Source: Psychroflexus longus (lineage in GTDB: Bacteria > Bacteroidota > Bacteroidia > Flavobacteriales > Flavobacteriaceae). Taken from it: a stretch of DNA of 64,000 nucleotides. Position 1 is the first letter of the stretch, and each line of letters opens with the position of its first letter. The notes below the pieces were generated by a model, which did not search any database, was not told the DNA's origin, and worked only from the letters and a program-made list of their open reading frames with translations. Positions 46,833 through 55,646 of the stretch are shown piece by piece. The DNA is taken from contig NZ_JAIQZE010000002.1 of the NCBI RefSeq assembly GCF_020164595.1, forward strand, positions 124,001 through 188,000, written 5' to 3'. A program made the position numbers and the translations under genes.

Positions 46833-48419
46833 CTATTTATTCTGATTCACCAAATCCATCAAATCTACATCGTTGCCTAAGAGTATTTCTTTAGAATTGA
46901 TTCGACCAGCAGGCGTGTCGTTCTCTAATTTTAAAACCCCTCGCGGACACACCGACGCACAGATACCACAGCCGACACAGGAGGATCTTACGATATTTTC
47001 TCCTTTTTGAGCGTAAGCTCTTACATCGATGCCCATTTCACAATAAGTAGAACAATTTCCGCAGGAAATGCATTGCCCACCGTTAGTGGTGATTCTGAAT
47101 TTAGAAAACAAACGCTGCTGAAATCCTAAAATTGCTGCCATGGGACACCCAAATCGACACCAAACCCGGTTACCAAAAATCGGATAAAATCCTACACCGA
47201 CCACTCCAGAAAACATAGCGCCCACGGCAAAAGCATAGCTAGACCTCAAGGTTTCAGCTTCCAAAATGAAAATATTGTTGGACATTCCAGAAAAATGAAG
47301 ACCGATCAAAGCCAAAATCAACACGAAAAATCCGATCGCCGCATACTTAGCGTCTTTTTGTAATTCCTGACGCTTATAAACCATCACCCAGGCAAAAACT
47401 ACTGTCAATAAACTAGCCACACTGATAAGAAAGGCAGTCCCCGACAGCCAGTAATCATCATATCTGAGGTATGAATACACCACGGCTGTTGTAGAAATGA
47501 CTATAAAAACAACAATGCTGTGCACCAACCAACGCTCAAGTTTCCAGGCGTTTTGGGATTTATCGCTCAAGTGGCGAAAAGGATCTCCGGCAGTTTCCGC
47601 CAAACCTCCGCAGCCACATACCCAGGAGCAATACCAGCGTTTGCCATATTTATAAGTCAAGATTGGAGTAATCACTAAAATAGAAAGCACTCCAAAAATC
47701 AGTAAGCCAATCCCGACAGTTCCAGCGCTGATGAATTCATCTACTCTGTATTGCTCGAAATTGTAGTAATTTAAAGGCCAAATATTGACCAAATTATAAT
47801 AAGGAAGTGAGAAGTCATCGCCGTTGAGTCTGGCCATCACTTCAGGGATAATAAACGCAAAGCCTAGCTGAAAAAACATCACCGAAAAAGTTCGTAACCG
47901 CTGATAACTATTGTGCCGGTATTTCCAAAGAAATTTAAAGCCAAAGCCCAATATAGCTAGCGTATATAAAGTTCCATAAACAAACCATTGGCTGGCAGGA
48001 TTCCCGCTCAAGGCTTTACTTAAGGGATCAAATAAAGCTACTACGCCAGTATTAGCTCCCTCACTATTCAATCCAAGAAGACTTGGATAAAAATAAAGCA
48101 CGATATAAAATCCGGTGAATACCAAGCCCAAAATATAAGCCCAAAACCCTCGATTGGTTAGGGATTTAAAATACACCCCATCATTTTTGATGCCTTCCGG
48201 CTTATGAGTATAACTCGCTTTGGTGTACCAAATGATTCCCGCTGCCACAAAGACCAAAGACAAGGTTAGCCAAAGTATTTTAGGTTGGAAACCAATGTTG
48301 AAAACAGACAAGCTCATGATCAAAAGACCTGCCAGTCCAAGAGCGGTGGATAGTTTCTGTTGAACGGATAATTGTTCTGGCGCATTCCCCGTCACCGACA
48401 TATTCACATCTGCACTCAT
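46833..48419 (-). CDS. Membrane polyferredoxin (NosR/NapH-like 4Fe-4S protein)
   Basis: A 528-residue inner-membrane electron carrier. About eight to ten hydrophobic segments are interrupted by two Cys motifs, WYCSWVCGCGGLAE and VWCRFGCPMAA (the CxxxC/CxxxCP type of NapH, NosR and CcoG). The C-terminus holds two ferredoxin clusters: CISCGNCSTYC and CVGCGICASVCP. It most likely passes electrons between the soluble FAD oxidoreductase encoded just upstream (ATGA overlap) and the quinone pool or the periplasm. No known terminal enzyme is adjacent, so the physiological partner is unknown. Confidence 0.85.
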   Translation of the reverse strand: MSADVNMSVTGNAPEQLSVQQKLSTALGLAGLLIMSLSVFNIGFQPKILWLTLSLVFVAAGIIWYTKASYTHKPEGIKNDGVYFKSLTNRGFWAYILGLVFTGFYIVLYFYPSLLGLNSEGANTGVVALFDPLSKALSGNPASQWFVYGTLYTLAILGFGFKFLWKYRHNSYQRLRTFSVMFFQLGFAFIIPEVMARLNGDDFSLPYYNLVNIWPLNYYNFEQYRVDEFISAGTVGIGLLIFGVLSILVITPILTYKYGKRWYCSWVCGCGGLAETAGDPFRHLSDKSQNAWKLERWLVHSIVVFIVISTTAVVYSYLRYDDYWLSGTAFLISVASLLTVVFAWVMVYKRQELQKDAKYAAIGFFVLILALIGLHFSGMSNNIFILEAETLRSSYAFAVGAMFSGVVGVGFYPIFGNRVWCRFGCPMAAILGFQQRLFSKFRITTNGGQCISCGNCSTYCEMGIDVRAYAQKGENIVRSSCVGCGICASVCPRGVLKLENDTPAGRINSKEILLGNDVDLMDLVNQNK

Positions 48420-49726
48420 ATCGCTTTAGTTTTAGATTCTTCTTTAAATTTATTCTGAATTTGATTCTCGTAATTTTTAAAAAATTCAGGATCAAAATTG
48501 GCTTTTCCTAAATTTTCAATCACCTCATCTACCGTGGCGTTTTTCGTCAACCAATGGTCAAAGACCTCGTGCCGAAGCCGAATGCCGAAGGTATTGATGC
48601 CAATAAATTGTTGTGACTCCTTTTCATAATGGATATGGATACACTTCTTACCATCCTCGTGTTCCCAGTAAAAATCAGTGTGCCCTTCTTTGGGTTTTGG
48701 AAACACCCAACCATAAGTCTGGTATTCGATGTCAAAGAATTTAGCCGAATTGAACCAATGCCCAGGCTTGTATTCCATAGTATTTCCGCAAAGCGTTTGC
48801 GCTAAAGTTTCTCCCATCATTCGACCTGTATACCAAACAGCTTCAACCGGTGGTCGATTCCAAATAGGCTCCCGCTGCTCAGCACAATCGCCAATGGCAT
48901 ATACATCTGGCTCGCTGGTTTCCAACATTCTGTTGACCAAAACACCCCGATTTAACTCAATAGAACTCGAATTTAAAAAATCAACATTTGGGGATACTCC
49001 AGGCGTTAGGCCCACCAAATCACAATCTAAAATTTCGCCGGTTTCTTTGATTTTCACTGATTTTACTTTTCCGTTGTCATCAGTTAAAATTTCTTCAAGA
49101 TTAGTATTCAGTCGTAAGTCGATATGATGTTCCCGGATGTGACGGTCAATTAATTGAGCCTCTTCAGCGGGCAAAACATTATTCCAAAAATGCTTCTCTC
49201 TCACTAAAAATGTAACGGGAATATTCCTTGTGGAAAGCATTTCTGCCAGCTCTACGCCAATCAATCCTCCTCCAATAATGACGGCGCGTTTACAAGCTTT
49301 ATTATTCGGGGCCAATTCTTCTAGCTCTTCCAAATCTTGTTTGTTTACAAGTCCGATGACTCCTTTAGCATCCTGACCTGGCCAGCCAAATTTATTGTAT
49401 TTGGAACCGCAAGCAATCACCAGCCTATCGTAAGCGAAACGTTCCCCAGACTCAAACGTCAATTGCTTTTGCTGAGTGTCGACATGCTTCACGTGCGCTT
49501 GCTTTAATTCCAATCTGTTTTTTGCCCAAAACTTATCTTCATAAGGCTTCAAATGGTTCCACTTCATATGTCCCATATAGACATACATCAGCGCAGTTCT
49601 GGAAAAGAAATGTTCACTTTCCGAAGAAATTATTGTGATGCGTTTATCGGATAACTTCCGAATGTGTCTTGCCAAAGTCACTCCGGAAATGCCGTTACCA
49701 ATGATGACAATATGTTCTTGTTTCAA
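48416..49726 (-). CDS. FAD/NAD(P)-dependent oxidoreductase
   Basis: A 436-residue pyridine-nucleotide-disulfide-type oxidoreductase without the redox Cys pair. Motifs: FAD site VIIGNGISGVTLARHI at the start, the NAD site VIIGGGLIGVELAEML near residue 150, and the second FAD motif YAIGDCAEQ near 280. The C-terminal ~120 residues (WVFPKPKEGHTDFYWEHED) have no domain that I know. It resembles NADH:rubredoxin/nitrite-reductase-like flavoproteins. Translationally coupled to the polyferredoxin, so the pair probably forms one membrane electron-transfer module. Confidence 0.85.
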   Translation of the reverse strand: MKQEHIVIIGNGISGVTLARHIRKLSDKRITIISSESEHFFSRTALMYVYMGHMKWNHLKPYEDKFWAKNRLELKQAHVKHVDTQQKQLTFESGERFAYDRLVIACGSKYNKFGWPGQDAKGVIGLVNKQDLEELEELAPNNKACKRAVIIGGGLIGVELAEMLSTRNIPVTFLVREKHFWNNVLPAEEAQLIDRHIREHHIDLRLNTNLEEILTDDNGKVKSVKIKETGEILDCDLVGLTPGVSPNVDFLNSSSIELNRGVLVNRMLETSEPDVYAIGDCAEQREPIWNRPPVEAVWYTGRMMGETLAQTLCGNTMEYKPGHWFNSAKFFDIEYQTYGWVFPKPKEGHTDFYWEHEDGKKCIHIHYEKESQQFIGINTFGIRLRHEVFDHWLTKNATVDEVIENLGKANFDPEFFKNYENQIQNKFKEESKTKAI

Positions 49727-49817
49727 ACCTTTTGGATTTTAATTGTAAAGCTAGTCAGTATTCCATTTGAATACTAAACAAAGTTCGTATAAACCAATTA
49801 TTTTGAGCACAAAACCT

Positions 49818-50510
49818 TCAGTTGTTTATTTTTTTAGTATAAAATTGATACAATTCGTTCGGACTTGCACCACTCCATTTCTTGAAATAAATCGCCCAAA
49901 ATAAAAGTTGTAATTTCATAATGCCTTTTGATTTGAACCGCCTGGCTGAAGTTGAAATCCATTCCTGGATCACGTCAAAATTGGTGTGTTTATAAAGTGG
50001 TTTTAAAATCTCATGATCCTCATAAATCAAATACTCCTCATTATAACCACCGATTTTTTCAAAAAGGGATTTGGTCACAAATAAACTTTGGTCGCCTCCC
50101 CGACAGGATCTGGCTTTGAATTTGGTCAACCAACTAATGAACATCAGCCAAGGATGTTGACTCCTGAATTTCATTTTAAAACAACCAGCTTCATGACCGT
50201 TTTTGACAGAACTTATAATCAATTCATCGAAATCTTGTGTAGGAAACGAGTCGACATGTAGAAAATATAAGATGTCACCTTTAGCTAATTTTGCACCAAA
50301 ATTCATTTGTTTAGGTCTCCCTTTATGACTTTTCAAAACCTGAACTCCTCCTATAGATTTCGCTTTTTCAAAAGTCGCATCTGTGCTTCCTCCGTCGATG
50401 ACTAGAATTTCTTTCACCAATCTGGACGCGCTTATTTTCTTCTGAATTTCTTGCAAGTTAGCTTCAATAATTTCAGCTTCATTATAAACAGGGATGATAA
50501 TACTAAGCAT
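49818..50510 (-). CDS. Glycosyltransferase family 2 (TIGR04283-like)
   Basis: A 230-residue GT-A transferase: MLSIIIPVYNEAEIIEANLQ start, VIDGGSTDATFEKA, and the metal-binding ILYFLHVDSFPT. GRPKQMNFGAKLA and KARSCRGGDQSLFV agree with the small GT2 subgroup that TIGRFAMs named TIGR04283 because it co-occurs with arsenosugar biosynthesis. No arsenic gene is visible here. It lies five bases after the DUF547 gene and 91 bases before the redox pair, same strand. Confidence 0.82.
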   Translation of the reverse strand: MLSIIIPVYNEAEIIEANLQEIQKKISASRLVKEILVIDGGSTDATFEKAKSIGGVQVLKSHKGRPKQMNFGAKLAKGDILYFLHVDSFPTQDFDELIISSVKNGHEAGCFKMKFRSQHPWLMFISWLTKFKARSCRGGDQSLFVTKSLFEKIGGYNEEYLIYEDHEILKPLYKHTNFDVIQEWISTSARRFKSKGIMKLQLLFWAIYFKKWSGASPNELYQFYTKKINN

Positions 50511-50515
50511 TCAGT

Positions 50516-51238
50516 TTACTTTTCGTTCAATTTCCAGGAATACGGTAAATAACTAATAGAAGCGTTTTCACTAATTTTTTCTTTTGAATATTGATTAATA
50601 AAATCAATCACAGATTGGCCGTTTTTTTCAAAATCTGAAGCATACCATTTGAAAATTTTAGACAGTTCAACTTTCGTTTTAGAGAGTTTATTTTCTTCAG
50701 AGTTGATAAAATAACTGGCTGAAGCGTCTAATTGCTTATCCAATTTGGAAGCCACATAAGCTTCATTCAGAAGTTTCGGACAGGACTCTGAAGCACAATT
50801 CACTGCGAAATGCACCCGTGGGTCGCCCATTTTCAAAAGCATCTCTTTTTCTATGTCGTCCAGTGAGTATTCCTTATCTCCGATTTTTGCAAATTCTGTC
50901 GTAAACGGATTATTGAAGAAACCTCCAATATCTTTAATACTCTCCAAAGGATAATTCTCAACGATCAATTTGACGGTAAAAGCATTGTAAGCATTAATCA
51001 AGTAGGCTTTCTTTTCATTTTTGGACCAGGACTCTTGAGGTGGGTTTAGATTCAAAAGCTCCAGATAAGTATCAAGTTGAGTTTCGTTTTTCTTGAAGCC
51101 CTTATAATTCACATTTCCATCTAGATCAACATGGCTTTGGAGCAAAGTATTCCATTCAGAATGTTTATGCACGGTTTGGCTTTGAGTTGCTAATGTTGAA
51201 AACAATACAATGGTAAAAATGAAATTGAAGATTCTCAT
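50516..51238 (-). CDS. DUF547 domain-containing exported protein
   Basis: A 240-residue protein with a signal peptide (MRIFNFIFTIVLFSTLATQS). The DUF547 core is clear: KAYLINAYNAFTVKLIVENY, GDPRVHFAVNCASESCPKLL and FINSEENKLSKTKVELSKIF. Biochemical role unknown. Its neighbour (GT2, TIGR04283-like) is the usual companion in many Bacteroidota and Proteobacteria. The gene is divergent from the cys operon (241-base gap to TTG, 253 to the ATG used here). Confidence 0.85.
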   Translation of the reverse strand: MRIFNFIFTIVLFSTLATQSQTVHKHSEWNTLLQSHVDLDGNVNYKGFKKNETQLDTYLELLNLNPPQESWSKNEKKAYLINAYNAFTVKLIVENYPLESIKDIGGFFNNPFTTEFAKIGDKEYSLDDIEKEMLLKMGDPRVHFAVNCASESCPKLLNEAYVASKLDKQLDASASYFINSEENKLSKTKVELSKIFKWYASDFEKNGQSVIDFINQYSKEKISENASISYLPYSWKLNEK

Positions 51239-51371
51239 TAGCTTTTATTTTATGTACGGAATTATCATGATTTTGGATGTTTAGGTGTAATGTCGCAAAA
51301 CTTATTTTATATGCTGTATTAAATTCAGAATAAAATTTAACTAAAGCGATATCTCTTTCTAATTTGATTAG

Positions 51372-51403
51372 TCTACCAAATTGGTAGAAATTATATACTT
51401 TTG
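51372..51403 (+). promoter_or_regulatory. Promoter and palindromic operator of the cys operon
   Basis: TCTACCAA-A-TTGGTAGA (51372-51388) is a perfect 8+1+8 palindrome lying just upstream of the -7 box TACTTTTG (51396-51403). The operator would block the space between -33 and -7, as expected for a repressor. The cysQ ATG follows about 88 bases downstream. The regulator is unknown. Confidence 0.6.
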
Positions 51404-51491
51404 GCAAAAATTAAAATGAATTGATTACTGGAAGGCAAAATAACGCCTCTAAACATTTGATAATCAATTAGAATAAGACTTGACTGATCCT

Positions 51492-52292
51492 ATGAATGAA
51501 AATAAACTAAAAGCGATTGAAGCTTCCATAAAAGCCGGTGATGCGATTATGGAAATTTACAAAGAAGATTTTGATGTGGAGTATAAGGATGATGCTTCGC
51601 CTCTGACTGAAGCCGACAAAAATGCAAATGCGGTCATCATGTCTTTTTTGGAAACAACTTCAATTCCCATCATCAGTGAAGAAAATAAGCAGACTGCTTA
51701 TGACGTACGAAAGAATTGGACTTCGTGCTGGATTGTTGATCCGCTGGATGGCACCAAGGAGTTTGTTAAGAAAAATGGTGAATTTACCGTGAATATCGCG
51801 TTAATCGATCAACAAAAATCAGTGTTTGGAGTAATTTACGTTCCTGCGCAGCGTTTGCTTTATGTAGGTGATGTAGAGGAAAAAAAGGCTTGGAAGGTTG
51901 CTGTTTCTGAAGCTGACACCGCTATCGAAACACTCATGAATTCTGCAACATTACTTGAGCCAAGCAAAGATTCTAATCCCATTCGTGTAGTTGGAAGTCG
52001 ATCGCATATGAATCAGGAGACACTAGATCACATCGACGACTTAAAAGAAAAATACCAAAAGCCAGTAGAAATCGTTTCTAAAGGAAGTTCCCTGAAATTC
52101 TGTTTGGTGGCCGAAGGCAATGCCGATGTCTATCCGCGTTACGCGCCTACTATGGAATGGGACACAGCTGCAGGGCAAGCCATTTGTAAAGCTGTTGGGC
52201 TGGAAGTGATAAGCCTGGACACGAACAAAGAAATGCTTTACAACCGAGAAAATTTATTGAATGGATACTTTCACGTAAAAACTGAATTATGA
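51492..52292 (+). CDS. cysQ: 3'(2'),5'-bisphosphate nucleotidase
   Basis: Hydrolyses PAP (and PAPS) to AMP (APS), preventing inhibition of sulfotransferases. Inositol-monophosphatase fold with the metal motifs EENKQTAYD, WIVDPLDGTKEFVKKNGEFT and the C-terminal YPRYAPTMEWDTAAGQAI. I take ATG 51492 (MNENKLKAIEASIKAGD); the frame extends three codons to a TTG. Its stop overlaps cysC by four bases. Confidence 0.94.
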   Translation: MNENKLKAIEASIKAGDAIMEIYKEDFDVEYKDDASPLTEADKNANAVIMSFLETTSIPIISEENKQTAYDVRKNWTSCWIVDPLDGTKEFVKKNGEFTVNIALIDQQKSVFGVIYVPAQRLLYVGDVEEKKAWKVAVSEADTAIETLMNSATLLEPSKDSNPIRVVGSRSHMNQETLDHIDDLKEKYQKPVEIVSKGSSLKFCLVAEGNADVYPRYAPTMEWDTAAGQAICKAVGLEVISLDTNKEMLYNRENLLNGYFHVKTEL

Positions 52293-52882
52293 GCGAAAAC
52301 ATCGTCATTCACGATTACGACATTTCCAGATCCAAAAGGAATAAAGTGAACGGCCACGAGTCTTTCGTGCTTTGGTTTACTGGATTTTCTGGCTCTGGAA
52401 AATCTACCATCGCCAATAAAGTTGAAGAAGAATTATTTTATAAAGGAATAAGCACTTATGCTTTGGATGGAGATAACATTAGAAGTGGTATCAATAAAGG
52501 ACTTGGCTTTAGCAAAGAAGATCGACTGGAGAACTTAAGGCGAATTGCAGAAGTTGGAAAACTGTTTGTAGACGCAGGTATTGTGACCATCGCCGCCTTT
52601 GTTTCGCCGTTGATTTCAGATCGTGAACAAGTCAAAAAAATCGTAGGCAAAGAAGACCTCATTGAAATTTTTGTCGATACCTCTCTGGAGGAATGTGAGA
52701 AACGTGATGTTAAAGGCCTTTATAAAAAAGCAAGAGCTGGTGAAATCAAAAATTTCACAGGGATAGATGCGCCCTATGAAGCACCAAAAGATCCTGAAAT
52801 TCATATCCAAACAGAACATACCGAAGTGGACGAAGCTGTCCAGCACATCATAAAATATTTAGAAAAAACACACAGAATATAA
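52289..52882 (+). CDS. cysC: Adenylyl-sulfate kinase
   Basis: Phosphorylates APS to PAPS. P-loop TGFSGSGKST at residues 31-40, ALDGDNIRSGINKGLGFS, the RRIAEVGKLFVDAGIVTIAAFVSP block and DTSLEECEKRDVKGLYKKA are diagnostic. 197 residues is the normal stand-alone form (not fused to CysN). Coupled to cysQ and four bases before cysD. Confidence 0.96.
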   Translation: MSENIVIHDYDISRSKRNKVNGHESFVLWFTGFSGSGKSTIANKVEEELFYKGISTYALDGDNIRSGINKGLGFSKEDRLENLRRIAEVGKLFVDAGIVTIAAFVSPLISDREQVKKIVGKEDLIEIFVDTSLEECEKRDVKGLYKKARAGEIKNFTGIDAPYEAPKDPEIHIQTEHTEVDEAVQHIIKYLEKTHRI

Positions 52883-52886
52883 GCAC

Positions 52887-53792
52887 ATGAGTACATATTA
52901 CTTAAATTATTTAGAAGAATTAGAATCGGAAGCGATCTTCATTTTGAGGGAAGTTTGGGCTCAATTTCAAAATCCGGTTATTTTATTTTCCGGAGGAAAA
53001 GATTCCATTTTGGTGACGCATCTGGCTAAAAAAGCCTTTCACCCCGCTAAAATTCCTTTTGCTTTGATGCACGTAGATACTGGTCATAATTTTCCTGAAG
53101 CTATCCAGTTTAGAGATGATATCGTTGAAAAACTGGGCGTCAACTTAATTGTAGGTTCAGTTCAAAAATCGATTGACACAGGAAGAGTTGCTGAAGAAAA
53201 AGGAAAAAATGCGACTAGAAATGCCTTGCAAATCACCACCCTCCTGGATACAATTGAAGAACATAAAATCGACTGTGCGATTGGCGGTGGACGTAGAGAC
53301 GAAGAAAAAGCTAGAGCGAAAGAAAGATTCTTTTCTCATAGAGATGAGTTTGGACAATGGGATCCTAAGAATCAACGTCCAGAACTTTGGAATTTGCTGA
53401 ATGGAAAGTATTTTGAAGGCGAGCATTTCCGAGCTTTTCCCATCAGTAACTGGACGGAAATGGATGTGTGGAATTACCTGACCAAAGAGAATATCGAAAT
53501 TCCTTCCCTGTATCTAGCTCACGAACGTGAGGTTGTGAAAAGAAATGGTTCCTGGATTCCTAAGTCTGAATTTTTGAAATTGGAACCTAACGAGGAAATC
53601 GTCAAGAAGAAAATACGTTTTAGGACTTTAGGTGATATCACCATCACTGGTGGTATTGAATCTGATGCCGATACCATGGATAAAATCGTTAAAGAAGTTT
53701 CTACCATGAGAGAAACTGAACGCGGTAACCGAAGTGACGACAAGCGTTCTGAAACTGCCATGGAAGACCGTAAAAAAGACGGTTACTTCTAG
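52887..53792 (+). CDS. cysD: Sulfate adenylyltransferase subunit 2
   Basis: Catalytic subunit of ATP sulfurylase, makes APS from ATP and sulfate with CysN. The PP-loop VILFSGGKDSILVTHLAKK lies at residues 31-49; AIGGGRRDEEKARAKER and FPISNWTEMDVWNYL are family blocks. 301 residues full length. Sits between cysC and cysN. Confidence 0.96.
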   Translation: MSTYYLNYLEELESEAIFILREVWAQFQNPVILFSGGKDSILVTHLAKKAFHPAKIPFALMHVDTGHNFPEAIQFRDDIVEKLGVNLIVGSVQKSIDTGRVAEEKGKNATRNALQITTLLDTIEEHKIDCAIGGGRRDEEKARAKERFFSHRDEFGQWDPKNQRPELWNLLNGKYFEGEHFRAFPISNWTEMDVWNYLTKENIEIPSLYLAHEREVVKRNGSWIPKSEFLKLEPNEEIVKKKIRFRTLGDITITGGIESDADTMDKIVKEVSTMRETERGNRSDDKRSETAMEDRKKDGYF

Positions 53793-53844
53793 ATTTCTGC
53801 TTTAAAACTTTTTAAAATTCTGATTACAAAAACTGACTTACACG

Positions 53845-55101
53845 ATGAAAATAGATAAAAACCAACTGCTTAGATTCACTACCGCTGGAAGCGTAGATGA
53901 TGGTAAAAGCACACTCATAGGACGCTTACTTTACGATTCCAAATCCATTTTTGAAGATCAACTCGCTGCTGTAGAAAGCTCGAGCAAACAAAAAGGCATT
54001 GAAGGTGTGGATTTGGCCATGTTTACCGACGGACTTAAGGACGAACGCGAACAAGGCATTACCATAGATGTCGCTTACCGTTATTTTACCACTCCAAAAC
54101 GAAAGTTTATCATTGCCGATACCCCTGGTCATATCCAATACACCAGAAATATGGTAACCGGTGCTTCCACTGCCAATGCTGCAGTTGTCCTCATCGATGC
54201 CAGACATGGCGTGATCGAGCAAACTAAAAGACATACCTTCATCGCTTCATTATTGAATATTCCTCACATTATTGTTTGTGTGAATAAGATGGATTTGGTC
54301 GACTATTCTGAAGAGACGTTTAATAACATCGTAGAGCAATTCGAAGAGTTTTCTTCCAAATTACTCATTAAGGATGTGCGTTACATTCCTATAAGTGCTC
54401 TGAATGGTGATAATGTTGTGAATCGCTCAGAAAATATGTCCTGGTTCCAGGGCTCACCGATGTTACACGAATTGGAAACGCTACACATTAGTAGTGACAT
54501 CAATAAAATTGATGCGAGATTTCCTGTTCAAACCGTGTTGAGACCTCAGCGTAAAGGTTTTGAAGACTACAGAGGCTATGCGGGGAGAATTGCTAGCGGA
54601 ATTTACAGAGTAGGCGATGAAGTAGCTGTTCTGCCCTCAGGATTTAATTCTAAAATTAAGTCGATTAACTCTGGAGACAAGGATGTTGAAGAAGCTTTTG
54701 CACCCATGTCTGTGGCCATGACCCTTGAGGACGATATCGACATCAGTCGTGGGGATATGATTGTAAAAATGAACAATCAGCCGGAACTATCTCAGGAATT
54801 TGACGTGATGTTGTGCTGGTTGAACAATTCTCCTGTAAAACCAAGAACCAAGTACACCATCATGCACACTTCCAACGAGCAGAAAGCAGTAATCAAAGAC
54901 ATCGTTTACAAAATGGATGTCAATACCTTCAAAAGAAATGAGGATGATAAGGATTTAAAGATGAATGACATCGCTAGAGTGAAATTGAAAACTTCACATC
55001 GCTTGATGCTGGACAGCTACAGAGATAATCGAAATACAGGAAGTGTGATTTTGGTGGATGAATCGACCAAAGAAACCGTTGCTGCTGGCATGATTGTTTA
55101 A
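53845..55101 (+). CDS. cysN: Sulfate adenylyltransferase subunit 1 (GTPase)
   Basis: GTPase partner that drives CysD. G motifs: GSVDDGKSTLIGRLLYDS (15-32), EREQGITIDVAYRYF, DTPGHIQYTRNM, and NKMDLVDY. 418 residues is CysN without a CysC fusion. No PAPS reductase (cysH) or sulfite reductase gene follows. An 11-bp-stem hairpin lies 125 bases downstream. Confidence 0.96.
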   Translation: MKIDKNQLLRFTTAGSVDDGKSTLIGRLLYDSKSIFEDQLAAVESSSKQKGIEGVDLAMFTDGLKDEREQGITIDVAYRYFTTPKRKFIIADTPGHIQYTRNMVTGASTANAAVVLIDARHGVIEQTKRHTFIASLLNIPHIIVCVNKMDLVDYSEETFNNIVEQFEEFSSKLLIKDVRYIPISALNGDNVVNRSENMSWFQGSPMLHELETLHISSDINKIDARFPVQTVLRPQRKGFEDYRGYAGRIASGIYRVGDEVAVLPSGFNSKIKSINSGDKDVEEAFAPMSVAMTLEDDIDISRGDMIVKMNNQPELSQEFDVMLCWLNNSPVKPRTKYTIMHTSNEQKAVIKDIVYKMDVNTFKRNEDDKDLKMNDIARVKLKTSHRLMLDSYRDNRNTGSVILVDESTKETVAAGMIV

Positions 55102-55226
55102 GTAAAGGGTGCTGGCAAGTCGCCTAATAGTTACATACTGTTGAACTACGCTGAAGAGTTGATGTTATCCTTTATTCAATGTCCGTTTAAAGGTTAGGAA
55201 AGATACTCAAGACTAAACTCAAAATA

Positions 55227-55257
55227 GACCTCACAGGTTTTGAAATCCTGTGAGGTC
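55227..55257 (+). terminator. Hairpin downstream of cysN
   Basis: GACCTCACAGG, loop TTTTGAAAT, CCTGTGAGGTC form a perfect 11-bp stem, followed by TTGATTTG. It is of the CTCACAGG/CCTGTGAG type often seen between Bacteroidota genes and may be a repeat serving as terminator. Confidence 0.6.
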
Positions 55258-55519
55258 TTGATTTGTTTCAGGGTTTTTTAGTTTTTAATAAATTCAATCC
55301 GGCTTCAGGTGAACGAAGATTTTGAAAATTCATCACAGCTCAAGTTTATCTTCCACAAACGATCCCAGCATTTAATTTAACTTGATGAATTAAGCTTATG
55401 GTCTATTCGACCTAAGGATAACGAAGGCAAAATCAGAAAATTTAGAGAAATAGTATTGAATTTTGGCTTGAAAAATTAAAGGTTAAAAAGTTATTTTAAG
55501 AGTTAGTATTGAGCTCAGA

Positions 55520-55538
55520 TGCTGAAACAAGTTCAGCA
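55520..55538. repeat. Short palindromic repeat (TGCTGAA-ACAAG-TTCAGCA)
   Basis: Seven-base arms with a five-base loop. I remember this unit, followed by TGACAG, as common in Flavobacteriia intergenic DNA; only one copy is in the window. Confidence 0.45.
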
Positions 55539-55614
55539 TGACAGAATGAAATTATTATTGACTTTTTTTGTAAATAATTGAGAGCCAAGAATTAGTTATT
55601 CATTAACAAAGTCC

Positions 55615-55622
55615 TACTTTTG
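55615..55622 (+). promoter_or_regulatory. Promoter -7 element of purH
   Basis: TACTTTTG matches TAnnTTTG, 25 bases before the chosen purH ATG. No clean -33 element at the standard distance. Confidence 0.45.
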
Positions 55623-55646
55623 CAGCATCTAAAAAAGAATCTTATA

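Larger units (their letters stand above)
55102..55646. other. 545-base intergenic region between cysN and purH
   Basis: Holds a strong hairpin (55227-55257), a short palindromic repeat TGCTGAA-TTCAGCA (55520-55538), a 32-codon frame without start (55381-55479) of protein-like composition, and the purH -7 element. No complete gene seen. Confidence 0.5.

Noticed and set aside
55381-55479. 32-codon open frame between cysN and purH as a gene
   Set aside because: No start codon and too short to separate from chance; noted in the intergenic entry.
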